From contig DIUT01000060.1 in assembly GCA_002423105.1 (NCBI GenBank), positions 124,001-188,000 on the forward strand: a stretch of DNA of 64,000 nucleotides, in the 5' to 3' direction. Source of the DNA: Geobacter sp. UBA6151. GTDB taxonomy: Bacteria; Desulfobacterota; Desulfuromonadia; Geobacterales; Pseudopelobacteraceae. The translations under genes and the position numbers were made by a program. The notes beneath the pieces were generated by a model that made no database searches, was not told the origin of the DNA, and saw nothing but the letters and a program-made list of their open reading frames with translations. Shown piece by piece: positions 16,464 to 24,258 of this stretch (position 1 is the first letter of the stretch; every line of letters starts with the position of its first letter).

Positions 16464-16802
16464 ATGAAACTGGTAGAAGCGATCATCAAGCCATTCAAGC
16501 TGGACGAGGTAAAGGATGCCCTGAACGAGATCGGTGTTGAAGGTATCACCGTCAGCGAAGTAAAGGGGTATGGACGACAAAAAGGTCACACCGAACTGTA
16601 CCGTGGCGCCGAATACGTCGTGGATTTTATTCCCAAGGTCAAGCTGGAGATCGTAATTTCCGACGATCTGGCAGCCAAGGTCGTGGAGACTATCCAAAAC
16701 ACGGCCAAAACCGGTCGTATTGGTGACGGCAAGATATTTGTTATCCCCCTTGAAGAAGCGGTACGTATCCGCACAGGCGAAACCGGCGCTGAGGCAATCT
16801 AA
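16464..16802 (+). CDS. glnK: PII nitrogen regulatory protein (GlnK/GlnB)
   Basis: 112 aa from ATG 16464, preceded by AAAGGAGGCAGGTATC; the open frame extends upstream but that part covers the promoter and leader. PII trimers sense 2-oxoglutarate, ATP/ADP and glutamine. The T-loop KGYGRQKGHTELYRGAEY includes Tyr51, the uridylylation site, and the C-terminal signature TGRIGDGKIFVIPLEEAVRIRTGE is complete. It precedes amtB by 32 nt, the usual glnK-amtB pair in which PII plugs the channel when ammonium is ample. Confidence 0.97.
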   Translation: MKLVEAIIKPFKLDEVKDALNEIGVEGITVSEVKGYGRQKGHTELYRGAEYVVDFIPKVKLEIVISDDLAAKVVETIQNTAKTGRIGDGKIFVIPLEEAVRIRTGETGAEAI

Positions 16803-16834
16803 TTCTCGAACACAATAGATACAGGAGGTAGGCC

Positions 16835-18253
16835 ATGAAACTGAAGTATTCTCTCACAATTGTCATGATGATTCTCTTAGCAAGCCTGACCGGCATTTCG
16901 GCCATGGCTGAAGAGAAGAAGGATGCGGCTCCAGCTGCAGCTGTTGCTGCCGAGGCCCCCAAGTTACCTGAAGCTGCTGCTCCGGCGGCAGCTCCGGCAG
17001 CAGCGGCTCCCGCCGTTCCAGATGCACCACCAGTACCCCCAACACCAACACTCAATGGCGGAGACACTGCCTGGATGCTGATCTCCTCCGCGCTGGTACT
17101 GCTGATGATCCCAGGCTTGGCGATGTTCTACGGTGGCATGGTCCGCTCCAAAAACGTACTGTCCACCATGATGCATTCTTTCGTTGTCATGGGTATTGTC
17201 GGGGTACAGTGGGTGGTGCTCGGCTACACCCTGTCCTTTGGTGATGACGCTGGCGGCGGTTTTGTCGGCAAGTTTAACAAAATCATGCTGAGCGGCATCA
17301 CCCCGGACACCCTGTTCGGGACAGGAGCAATTCCCGAGTATATTTTCATGATGTTCCAGGGAATGTTTGCCATCATCACTATTGCCCTGATCTCCGGTAC
17401 CGTGGCTGAGCGGATTAAATTCTCCGCCTACTGCCTGTTCGCCCTGCTCTGGACCACCCTGGTCTATGACCCAATTGCCCACTGGGTCTGGGGTCCGGAC
17501 GGCTGGCTGTTGAAGAAAGGCGCCCTTGATTTTGCCGGTGGTACGGTCGTACATTTCTCTTCCGGTATTTCTGCCCTGGCACTCTTGCTGTTCCTTGGCA
17601 AACGGCATGGCTACCCAACCGAACGGATGGCGCCCCATTCACTTCCACTCACCCTGCTTGGTGTCGGTCTGCTCTGGTTCGGCTGGTTCGGTTTCAATGC
17701 CGGTAGTGCACTTGCCGCCAACGGTACCGCTGCTCTTGCTTTCACCACTACAACCGTAGCTCCGGCCGCTGCGGGCCTGGCTTGGATGATTGCTGAATGG
17801 ATGCATTCCGGCAAGCCCTCTGCCCTTGGCTTCGGTTCCGGTGTAGTTGCCGGTCTGGTGGGCATCACTCCAGCCGCCGGCTTTGTTACCCCCGGCGCAG
17901 CCATCATCATCGGCGTGGGCGCAGGCCTGATCTGCTACACCGCCATCATTATAAAAGCAAAACTGAAATATGACGATTCGCTTGATGCATTCGGCGTCCA
18001 TGGTGTTGGCGGAGCCTTCGGTGCCATCGCCACCGGTATACTGGCAACGGTTGGCGCAAAAGGGCTGATCGCCGGTGAGCCTGGTCAGGTTGTGACCCAG
18101 ATTATCGGCCTCGTAGCTGCCGGCGCATACGCTTTCATCGTCACTGCAATCATCGCCTTCATTTTGGACAAGACCATCGGTCTGCGGGTTGAGAAAGAAG
18201 ACGAGATCATGGGTCTTGACACTACGCAGCACAGCGAGAGCGGTTACAACTAG
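16835..18253 (+). CDS. amtB: Ammonium transporter AmtB with N-terminal Ala/Pro-rich extension
   Basis: 472 aa. A cleavable signal peptide (about residues 1-25, ending ISAMA) is followed by a low-complexity Ala/Pro segment (about 28-72) and then the 11-helix Amt core beginning near DTAWMLISSALVLLMIPGLA. The core has the AMFYGGMVRSKN, FQGMFAIITIALISGTVAER and DFAGGTVVHFSSG signatures, the last with a conserved pore histidine; the twin His pair continues in DAFGVHGVGGAFG. The channel passes ammonia across the inner membrane. It is coupled to glnK upstream and ends at a strong terminator. Confidence 0.96.
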   Translation: MKLKYSLTIVMMILLASLTGISAMAEEKKDAAPAAAVAAEAPKLPEAAAPAAAPAAAAPAVPDAPPVPPTPTLNGGDTAWMLISSALVLLMIPGLAMFYGGMVRSKNVLSTMMHSFVVMGIVGVQWVVLGYTLSFGDDAGGGFVGKFNKIMLSGITPDTLFGTGAIPEYIFMMFQGMFAIITIALISGTVAERIKFSAYCLFALLWTTLVYDPIAHWVWGPDGWLLKKGALDFAGGTVVHFSSGISALALLLFLGKRHGYPTERMAPHSLPLTLLGVGLLWFGWFGFNAGSALAANGTAALAFTTTTVAPAAAGLAWMIAEWMHSGKPSALGFGSGVVAGLVGITPAAGFVTPGAAIIIGVGAGLICYTAIIIKAKLKYDDSLDAFGVHGVGGAFGAIATGILATVGAKGLIAGEPGQVVTQIIGLVAAGAYAFIVTAIIAFILDKTIGLRVEKEDEIMGLDTTQHSESGYN

Positions 18254-18264
18254 CAGACAGCTTG

Positions 18265-18313
18265 TTTTACCCCCACCCTGATTCAAATTAATCAACGGTG
18301 GGGGTAAAATTTT
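18265..18313 (+). terminator. Terminator of glnK-amtB
   Basis: Thirteen-bp stem TTTTACCCCCACC pairing with GGTGGGGGTAAAA, followed by TTTT, 12 nt after the amtB stop. Confidence 0.85.
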
Positions 18314-18355
18314 GCTTGCATTTACGTCACCCTGGTGATAGAAAGTTCGCTCTGT

Positions 18356-18443
18356 GCCCAGGTGGTGGAATTGGTAGACACGCAAGATTCAGGTTCTTGT
18401 GCTCGCAAGGGTGTGCTAGTTCGAGTCTAGTCCTGGGCACCAT
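18356..18443 (+). tRNA. tRNA-Leu (anticodon CAG)
   Basis: 88 nt including an encoded CCA. Acceptor GCCCAGG pairs with CCTGGGC, the D-arm contains TGGTAGACA, and the anticodon stem CAAGA/TCTTG encloses TTCAGGT, with CAG at 18390-18392. There is a long variable arm, as expected for a class II leucine tRNA, and the T-loop is TTCGAGT. It is followed by its own terminator. Confidence 0.95.
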
Positions 18444-18450
18444 TTAGAAA

Positions 18451-18494
18451 AGAAAGCGCCTCCAAAGTTATTTACTTGGGGGCGCTTCTTTTTA
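18451..18494 (+). terminator. Terminator after tRNA-Leu
   Basis: AAGCGCC ... GGCGCTT stem extended by TCCAAAG/CTTGGG pairing, followed by CTTTTT, beginning 8 nt after the tRNA. Confidence 0.8.
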
Positions 18495-18550
18495 GTCCTC
18501 CTGCCAGTTGGCTTGACACGACATAAAGCGGCTTTCAAGCTTTGCCGCAC

Positions 18551-19054
18551 TTATACCAACATCCCCAACAGACCTGCCCCCAGAATCATCAGCATCGGAT
18601 TTACCTTGGTATAGCGGAACACGACAAAAGCCCCAACAAGCAGCAGCCACTGCTGCACTCCTGCCAGAGTGCTGCCCAACGACCAGGCAGCGGAAGCTAC
18701 CAGACCGACAACGGCGGGCAGCACGCCGTCCAAAGTGGCACGGATCAGATTGATTTCCTTCAAACGGTCATACCAGCGTCCCACCAGCAGCATCAGGACC
18801 ACGCAGGGTAGAAAGACACAGATGGTAGCCACCAGCCCTCCGCTGAATCCGCCGATCCTGACACCGGCAAAGGTAGCCAGAATGGCCAGCGGCCCCGGCG
18901 TCAACTGGGAAATAGCCACACCATCCAGAAACTCCTGCAGGGTAAGCCACTGGTACTGCTCCACCAGCAGATGCTGCAAAAGCGGCAACAGTACGTAGCC
19001 CCCTCCGAAGAACAGCAGACCAACCTTGAGAAATGTCCAAGCAAGGCTCAGCAC
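18551..19054 (-). CDS. Chromate transporter, C-terminal-type half (short-chain CHR)
   Basis: 167 aa, GTG start at 19054 one base after the stop of the partner. It is a CHR-family half protein: FLKVGLLFFGGGYVLLPLL and GVAISQLTPGPLAILATFAGVRIGG are the duplicated family motifs, with about six hydrophobic segments. Short-chain CHR proteins work as two-gene pairs of opposite topology and export chromate or a related oxyanion. Native substrate is not certain (sulfate-like anions are possible). Confidence 0.88.
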   Translation of the reverse strand: MLSLAWTFLKVGLLFFGGGYVLLPLLQHLLVEQYQWLTLQEFLDGVAISQLTPGPLAILATFAGVRIGGFSGGLVATICVFLPCVVLMLLVGRWYDRLKEINLIRATLDGVLPAVVGLVASAAWSLGSTLAGVQQWLLLVGAFVVFRYTKVNPMLMILGAGLLGMLV

Positions 19055-19055
19055 C

Positions 19056-19622
19056 TCAATGCTCCCGCTGCCACAGGGCTGAAGCCAGGGCCCAGACCAG
19101 CCCGGCCACCAGCACCAGCGCCACGTTCAGCTTGAACAGAGCTACCGCAGCAAAGGCTGCAAGTGCCAGCAGCAGGCCGTTCAGCCCTCTAACCTGCTTT
19201 TTGCCCATATCAAGCACCACAGCACAGATCAGAGCGATCACCACCGGATTGGTGGCGCTCAATGCTTTTTTCAGTAAATGCAGATGCTGGAATCGGAGAT
19301 ACAGCCAGGCAAGCAGGGAGACAATCAGAAAGGAAGGCAACATGAAACCTACGGCAGCCAGCACACCGCCGGAAACGCCGCGGAGACGATAACCCACGAA
19401 GGTACAGGTATTAAGCGAAAACGGTCCGAGTATCTGGCCAAAGGCCAGCCCGTGCAGAAACTCTTCAGACGTCACCCACTGTTTTTCCCGTACTACCAGT
19501 CGTTCGGTCAAGGCCACAATGGCCATGCCCCCCCCAAACCCGGTGATACCAATTGTGAAAAACAGGGTAAATATCTGCCAAAGTGATACATGGGGATACT
19601 TATGTTCGGATATCTGCGCCAT
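19056..19622 (-). CDS. Chromate transporter, N-terminal-type half (short-chain CHR)
   Basis: 188 aa from ATG 19622 (GGGGCAAGGT upstream); an in-frame ATG at 19661 is a weaker alternative. FFTIGITGFGGGMAIVAL and HGLAFGQILGPFSLNTCTFVGY are the CHR motifs, equivalent to those in the following gene. About six membrane segments. It is transcribed first in a two-gene operon with the other half; the 1-nt gap implies coupled translation. Confidence 0.88.
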   Translation of the reverse strand: MAQISEHKYPHVSLWQIFTLFFTIGITGFGGGMAIVALTERLVVREKQWVTSEEFLHGLAFGQILGPFSLNTCTFVGYRLRGVSGGVLAAVGFMLPSFLIVSLLAWLYLRFQHLHLLKKALSATNPVVIALICAVVLDMGKKQVRGLNGLLLALAAFAAVALFKLNVALVLVAGLVWALASALWQREH

Positions 19623-19687
19623 ACCTTGCCCCGGAAATGCTGTGCCATGCCTTATTGGCACGTTCCAGGGGTGATGGCAAGAGAGTT

Positions 19688-19812
19688 ATTCCAATTCCAA
19701 ATCAAGGATGATATCAAGGCGGCAAGGAGGAGGCGACGCAGGCGTACATGTACAGTACGTCGAGGAGCCGACGACGAAGCCAACGATGATAGCGCATTGA
19801 TATGGAATTGGA
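19688..19812. repeat. REP-like element with 11-bp perfect terminal inverted repeats
   Basis: TTCCAATTCCA at 19688-19698 is exactly inverted at 19802-19812, extended with one mismatch to about 16 bp. It encloses AATCAAGG, GGAGGCGACGC and a central CGTAC-N7-GTACG palindrome. The right end reaches the phoR stop codon. Total about 125 bp, no coding content; comparable in layout to 5621-5737. Confidence 0.6.
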
Positions 19813-19813
19813 A

Positions 19814-21568
19814 TTAAGCTGTTTTCAGATACATGGTGAATACACTGCCTTCACCCGGCTCGCTTTCCACCTTAATCTCACCGTCATGCAGCTGGACAAT
19901 ATGCTTGACGATGGCCAGCCCCAGACCGGTCCCCCCTTGTTCGCGGCTACGCCCTTCATCTACCCGGTAAAACCGTTCGAAGATACGGGACAGATCCTTG
20001 CGGGGGATGCCACCACCGGTGTCGGCTACGGCAATGGCGACCCGCCCTGCTTCGGGCCGGACCGTGAGCGTAATCCGGCCACCGTCCGGGGTGTACTTGA
20101 CCGCATTATCCAGCAGATTCAGCAGCACCTGTTCCAGCTGTCCCTGATCACCACAGACATGCGGAAGATTTTCAGCACTGACAACCTGCAAACTGATCCC
20201 TTTTCCCCTGGCATGATCCTCCATCAACATACGCACCTTGCCAATAACAACACCGATATCCAGCGGCAGCAGCTTGATACCTGCATCCCGCCCTTCAAGA
20301 CGGGAAAGCGTCAGAATGTCGTTGATCAGATTGCTGAGCCGTTCGGCATGGTGACCGATGATTTCCACAAAACGGCGGGACTGTTGCGCTGAATCATCCA
20401 GAGCGCCGTCCAGCAAGGTTTCGGCATACCCCTTGATAACCGCCACCGGAGTACGCAGTTCGTGGGAAACGTTGGCGACAAAATCGCGGCGTATGGATTC
20501 CAAACGCTTCAACTTGCTGATGTCGTGGAATACCGCCACGGTTCCCTGGCGTGGATTGTCTTCCTCCAAAAGCGGCACCCAGTGGGCCAGCAACACCAGG
20601 CTGGTGGCTGGAATGGTGATCTCACAGCTCATCTCCTCACCGGACTCCCGCTGGGTTTCAAAGGCCTGCAACAGATCCGGATGTCGGCAAACTTCTACCA
20701 ATGGACTACCCACGACCTCGCCCCGAATACCGAACATGCGCAGGAATGCCGGATTGACCAGCAGGATGTTCCCCATGCGATCAGTCACCATCACCCCTTC
20801 GCCCATACCGCGGAGAATCGCAGACAGCCGTTGCTGCTCCGAAGATATCCGGTGCATCTGCTGTTCAATCCGACCAGCCATGTCGTTTAAAACCTGGGCC
20901 AGATAACCGATCTCTCCGGTCCTTCCGGACAGAGAAATGCGCACCCCTTTTTCGCCCACACCGATCCGGGCCGCAGCATCAGCGATTTCACGCAGGGGAC
21001 GCGAGGTGACATTGGAGAAGATCATGCTCAGAATCAGAGAGACGAATATCAGCAGCAGTACGGTTCCGCCCAACAAGGTATGAAGCGTCTGTTTGGCCGC
21101 ATCCAGGCGTTCAAGGGGCAGCGCCAGACGCAGCACGCCGAAGCCGCCTTGCAACGGACAACGCACCGCCGCATAGAGCATGGTGGTGCGCAACGTAGAT
21201 GAATAGCGTAACGACGTGCCAATTCCGTTGCGGTTGGCATCCTGCACTTCGCTGCGCCCGGCATGGTTATCCACTGTCTGAAGCTGCTCGTCCGGCACAC
21301 CGGAATCGCCCAGCACACGGCCATCAACAGCTATCAGCGTCACCCGAGCCTTGATTTCGCCTCCCAGCTTCTTTACCAAAGACTGGGGAGATGTCTCAAG
21401 TTGCTGTTCCACCAGCATGGCCGCCAGCCGGGCCTGATTCAACAGGCTCTCGCGGCTTTCCTCGGTCAGCCGTTTGAGCAGCAGATGATCCACAGCAGCA
21501 AACAGCCCCAATACCAGCAGCAGACAGAGCGTCAGATAGGAAAAAAACAGTTTCCAGCGGAAGCTCAT
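19814..21568 (-). CDS. phoR: Phosphate regulon sensor histidine kinase PhoR
   Basis: 584 aa from ATG 21568, which has GGAGGAATAGGTTC upstream; the longer frame to 21595 overlaps phoB. TM1 is at about 6-27 and TM2 at about 165-186, with a periplasmic domain between. A HAMP region, a PAS domain (GMGEGVMVTDRMGNILLVNP) and HisKA with H369 in VANVSHELRTPVAVIKGY follow. The HATPase has NLLDNAVKYTPDGG, DTGGGIP and GGTGLGLAIVKH. Position directly after phoB and beside pit/phoU-like genes supports PhoR. It should phosphorylate PhoB on phosphate limitation. Confidence 0.92.
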   Translation of the reverse strand: MSFRWKLFFSYLTLCLLLVLGLFAAVDHLLLKRLTEESRESLLNQARLAAMLVEQQLETSPQSLVKKLGGEIKARVTLIAVDGRVLGDSGVPDEQLQTVDNHAGRSEVQDANRNGIGTSLRYSSTLRTTMLYAAVRCPLQGGFGVLRLALPLERLDAAKQTLHTLLGGTVLLLIFVSLILSMIFSNVTSRPLREIADAAARIGVGEKGVRISLSGRTGEIGYLAQVLNDMAGRIEQQMHRISSEQQRLSAILRGMGEGVMVTDRMGNILLVNPAFLRMFGIRGEVVGSPLVEVCRHPDLLQAFETQRESGEEMSCEITIPATSLVLLAHWVPLLEEDNPRQGTVAVFHDISKLKRLESIRRDFVANVSHELRTPVAVIKGYAETLLDGALDDSAQQSRRFVEIIGHHAERLSNLINDILTLSRLEGRDAGIKLLPLDIGVVIGKVRMLMEDHARGKGISLQVVSAENLPHVCGDQGQLEQVLLNLLDNAVKYTPDGGRITLTVRPEAGRVAIAVADTGGGIPRKDLSRIFERFYRVDEGRSREQGGTGLGLAIVKHIVQLHDGEIKVESEPGEGSVFTMYLKTA

Positions 21569-21572
21569 GAAC

Positions 21573-22253
21573 CTATTCCTCCATCTTATAACCAAAACCG
21601 CGCACGGTCTTGATCAGCTCTCCGGCATCCCCCAGCTTGCTGCGCAGTCTGGTAACATGGGTATCCACCGTACGGGTATCCCCTACGAAATTATAACCCC
21701 AAACTTCCTGCAGCAGCAGTTCCCGCGAAAGCACACGGCCTGCATGGTCCGCCAGATATAGCAGTAGCTTGTATTCCGTGCTGGTCAGTTCAATCTCACG
21801 GCCCTCCACGGTCACCCGGTGACTGGCACAATCCATGGCAACAGGGCCAAGGCAGAGCATCCGCTCTGACAGAGTGAACTCCTGGCCACTACGGCGCAAT
21901 ATTGCCCTGATACGCAGCAGCAGCTCCCGCATGGAAAAGGGTTTGACAATATAATCATCCGCACCGATCTCGAAACCAACCACCCGGTCAACCTCGTCGC
22001 CTTTGGCGGTCAGCATCAGGATTGGAATACCACGGGTGCGCTCGGTCCGGCGCAGAGTGGAGCAAACTTCGGTTCCCATCATGCCGGGCAGCATCAGGTC
22101 CAGCACCACCAAATCCGGCAGTTCCCGTCGGGCCAGATCCAACCCTTCAAGACCGGTGGCCGCCAGAACAGCCTGATACCCCTCCTTTTCAAGGTTATAG
22201 GCCAACAAGTCAGCCAGGTCCCGTTCATCCTCCACCACCAGTATCTTCTTCAT
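21573..22253 (-). CDS. phoB: Phosphate regulon response regulator PhoB
   Basis: 226 aa from ATG 22253 (CACAGGAGACTAGGT upstream; the frame to 22292 is a non-conserved extension). The receiver domain has the acidic pair ED, phospho-acceptor Asp in DLVVLDLMLPGMMG, and KPF. The winged-helix OmpR-type DNA-binding domain contains ELTSTEYKLLLYL and DTRTVDTHVTRLRSKLG. The gap to phoR is only 4 nt. PhoB-box-like repeats at 22309-22325 lie just upstream, consistent with autoregulation. Confidence 0.95.
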   Translation of the reverse strand: MKKILVVEDERDLADLLAYNLEKEGYQAVLAATGLEGLDLARRELPDLVVLDLMLPGMMGTEVCSTLRRTERTRGIPILMLTAKGDEVDRVVGFEIGADDYIVKPFSMRELLLRIRAILRRSGQEFTLSERMLCLGPVAMDCASHRVTVEGREIELTSTEYKLLLYLADHAGRVLSRELLLQEVWGYNFVGDTRTVDTHVTRLRSKLGDAGELIKTVRGFGYKMEE

Positions 22254-22308
22254 ACCTAGTCTCCTGTGCTGTCTGTTCCAATCTGGTGACAAACACTAGC
22301 AACAACCG

Positions 22309-22325
22309 GTTACAGTCATGTTACA
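22309..22325 (-). promoter_or_regulatory. PhoB-box-like direct repeat upstream of phoB
   Basis: On the minus strand TGTAAC-ATGAC-TGTAAC, two hexamers with 11-bp periodicity. The same arrangement recurs upstream of the PhoU-like gene. Confidence 0.6.
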
Positions 22326-22343
22326 AACGGGAAAACATTGTAC

Positions 22344-22380
22344 GACAATGGCCGCTTCCATGTTGAAAGCGGCCATTGTC
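22344..22380 (-). terminator. Strong hairpin after the Pit gene
   Basis: Fourteen-bp perfect stem GACAATGGCCGCTT / AAGCGGCCATTGTC, 9-nt loop, 27 nt beyond the pit stop. No clear U-tract, but stability suggests a 3' end. Confidence 0.65.
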
Positions 22381-22406
22381 TGACAGGTATGACACGGATA
22401 TTGACG

Positions 22407-23408
22407 TTATCTGCCAAAAATCGGCGTTAATGCCTGATAGGTCACAAAGGCAACAAAGGCTGAAGCCGGTATGGTCAGCACCCAGGCCACCAGAATCCGC
22501 TGGGCCACATTCCAGTTAACCGCTGTCAGGCGTTTGGAAATACCCACCCCCAGAATTGTGGAGGTTATAACGTGGGTGGTACTAACCGGCATACCGATGG
22601 ACGAGGCCCCCAGGATAACCCCGGCAGCAGCTGTTTCTACGCAGAAACCATGCACCGGCTGTAGCTTGACGAAGTCCTTGCCCACCGTCTTGATGATCCG
22701 CCAGCCGCCAGCCGCAGTCCCCAGCCCCATGGCCACAGCGCAGGAAAGCTTTACCCAGGTAGGAACCTCAAAAGTCGCAATAGAACCATAGGAAAGAAGC
22801 GCCATCGTTATCACCCCCATGGACTTCTGAGCATCGGCAGTGCCATGGGAAAAGGCCATAAATGCCGCCGATACAACCTGCATTCTGCGGAATCCCTTAT
22901 TTATGTTGCCCGGCGCCTTGTTACGGAACAGCCAGAGCAGTACGATCATGAAGACAAAACCAATAATCACCCCAATCACGGGAGAAAAAACAAGGGACAG
23001 TACAATTTTCTTCAATCCGGCCCAGTGCAAGGTGCTCAGACCGGAGTGGGCAATTACCGAGCCCATGATGCCACCGATGATGGCATGGGAGGAGGAGGAA
23101 GGCAGACCGTAGTACCAAGTGATCAGGTTCCAGATGATCGCCCCCATGACCCCGGCAAATACTACCAGTTGAGTAATATGAGCCGCATCAACAATCCCTT
23201 TGCCGATGGTGGTGGCAACCTTGGTGGACACCATAGCACCGGCAAAGTTGAGAATAGCGGCCATTAAAATTGCCGAGCGGATCGATAATGCCTGGGTGGA
23301 AACGCAGGTGGCAATGGCGTTTGCCGTATCGTGAAAACCGTTAATGTAATCAAATACCAGCGCTGCGGCAATGACCAGCAGCAGCAGAACCAGCGCCATC
23401 TCAGGCAT
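22407..23408 (-). CDS. pit: Inorganic phosphate transporter, Pit family
   Basis: 333 aa, about ten membrane helices. Pit proteins take up metal-phosphate complexes driven by the proton gradient. The duplicated family motif appears as NGFHDTANAIATCVSTQAL near the N-terminus and in the GKDFVKLQPVHGFCVETAAA / PVSTTHVITSTILG repeat near the C-terminus. It overlaps its upstream PhoU-like partner by 8 nt, the common pit-accessory arrangement, and lies next to phoBR. PhoB-type repeats ahead of the operon suggest induction under phosphate limitation. Confidence 0.93.
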   Translation of the reverse strand: MPEMALVLLLLVIAAALVFDYINGFHDTANAIATCVSTQALSIRSAILMAAILNFAGAMVSTKVATTIGKGIVDAAHITQLVVFAGVMGAIIWNLITWYYGLPSSSSHAIIGGIMGSVIAHSGLSTLHWAGLKKIVLSLVFSPVIGVIIGFVFMIVLLWLFRNKAPGNINKGFRRMQVVSAAFMAFSHGTADAQKSMGVITMALLSYGSIATFEVPTWVKLSCAVAMGLGTAAGGWRIIKTVGKDFVKLQPVHGFCVETAAAGVILGASSIGMPVSTTHVITSTILGVGISKRLTAVNWNVAQRILVAWVLTIPASAFVAFVTYQALTPIFGR

Positions 23409-24018
23409 GCTTCACCACCACGCTTTCCAGGATGTTGGCGGCATCTTCACAGCGGTCTGTCGCCTTTTCCAGGGTTTCATAAATCTCTTTCCATTTGATC
23501 AGGTTGATCGGGTCTTTTTCTTCGTCAAACAGGCGGCTGATCGCCTCACGACAAACCCGGTCAGCCTCGTTCTCAAGAGCGTTGATTTCGACACAGCAGT
23601 CATTGATGTCGTCAAACTTGCCGCCAAGATGGCGCAGGGCCCGCTCAACGGTCTGGCAGGACTTAAGAATGATGAAGGCCAGTTCCTGGGAGGCAGGAGT
23701 GGGTTTTTCAACGTTGTACATCACAAAACGCTGGGCACAAGCATCAATCAGATCAAGGATGTCATCCAGTTTTGAGGCCAGAGAATAGATGTCCTCCCGA
23801 TCAAGCGGCGTGATGAAGGTTTTGTTGAGGGTTTTGATGATCAGGTGGGTCTGGTTGTCCCCCTTGTGCTCCGTATCCTTGATCTGCCGCTGACTGGCCA
23901 GGGGGTCGGCATAGTCATCCAGCATTGTTTTCAACTGCTGCGCCCCTTCAGTGATGATAACCCCCATCTCCTGAAACATCTTAAAAAACTTCTCTTCCTT
24001 TGGTATCAGTCCGAACAT
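23401..24018 (-). CDS. PhoU-like DUF47 protein (Pit accessory)
   Basis: 205 aa, all-helical DUF47/TIGR00153-type protein. MFGLIPKEEKFFKMFQEMG is the typical start, and LDREDIYSLASKLDDILDLID carries the acidic metal-binding ExxxD-like pattern of PhoU proteins. Encoded immediately before, and overlapping, the Pit transporter, it probably modulates its activity. GAAAGGAGAGCTAC ribosome site. PhoB-box-like repeats lie 53-79 nt upstream. Confidence 0.9.
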   Translation of the reverse strand: MFGLIPKEEKFFKMFQEMGVIITEGAQQLKTMLDDYADPLASQRQIKDTEHKGDNQTHLIIKTLNKTFITPLDREDIYSLASKLDDILDLIDACAQRFVMYNVEKPTPASQELAFIILKSCQTVERALRHLGGKFDDINDCCVEINALENEADRVCREAISRLFDEEKDPINLIKWKEIYETLEKATDRCEDAANILESVVVKHA

Positions 24019-24070
24019 GTAGCTCTCCTTTCATGCTGGCTGCCGTAGCGAGCACGACAAGCGCTAGTAT

Positions 24071-24097
24071 GTTACAGACATGTTACAGTTATGTAAA
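24071..24097 (-). promoter_or_regulatory. PhoB-box-like repeats upstream of the PhoU-like/pit operon
   Basis: Minus strand: TTTACATAAC, TGTAACATGTC, TGTAACATAC, i.e. three tandem ~11-bp units with two exact TGTAACAT cores, matching those at phoB. The remaining gap to folD (24098-24258) shows no further recognisable structure. Confidence 0.6.
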
Positions 24098-24258
24098 GGG
24101 GGTATGCCAGAATTCATACTAGCTGCCCATGAAAGCAAGGTTGCAAATGCCGGGCAAGTTGTGTAAATGAAATCAGGTAGTAACAGGCTGAACGTAAAAT
24201 CGGGTTTCATGCTCAATGACAGCTCCTATCATACTATGGGAACGAGGAGGACGACATA

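Noticed and set aside
19590..19817. 75-residue open frame across the 19.7-kb element
   Set aside because: Arg/Asp-rich translation of the REP-like repeat; no start signal or conserved protein features.
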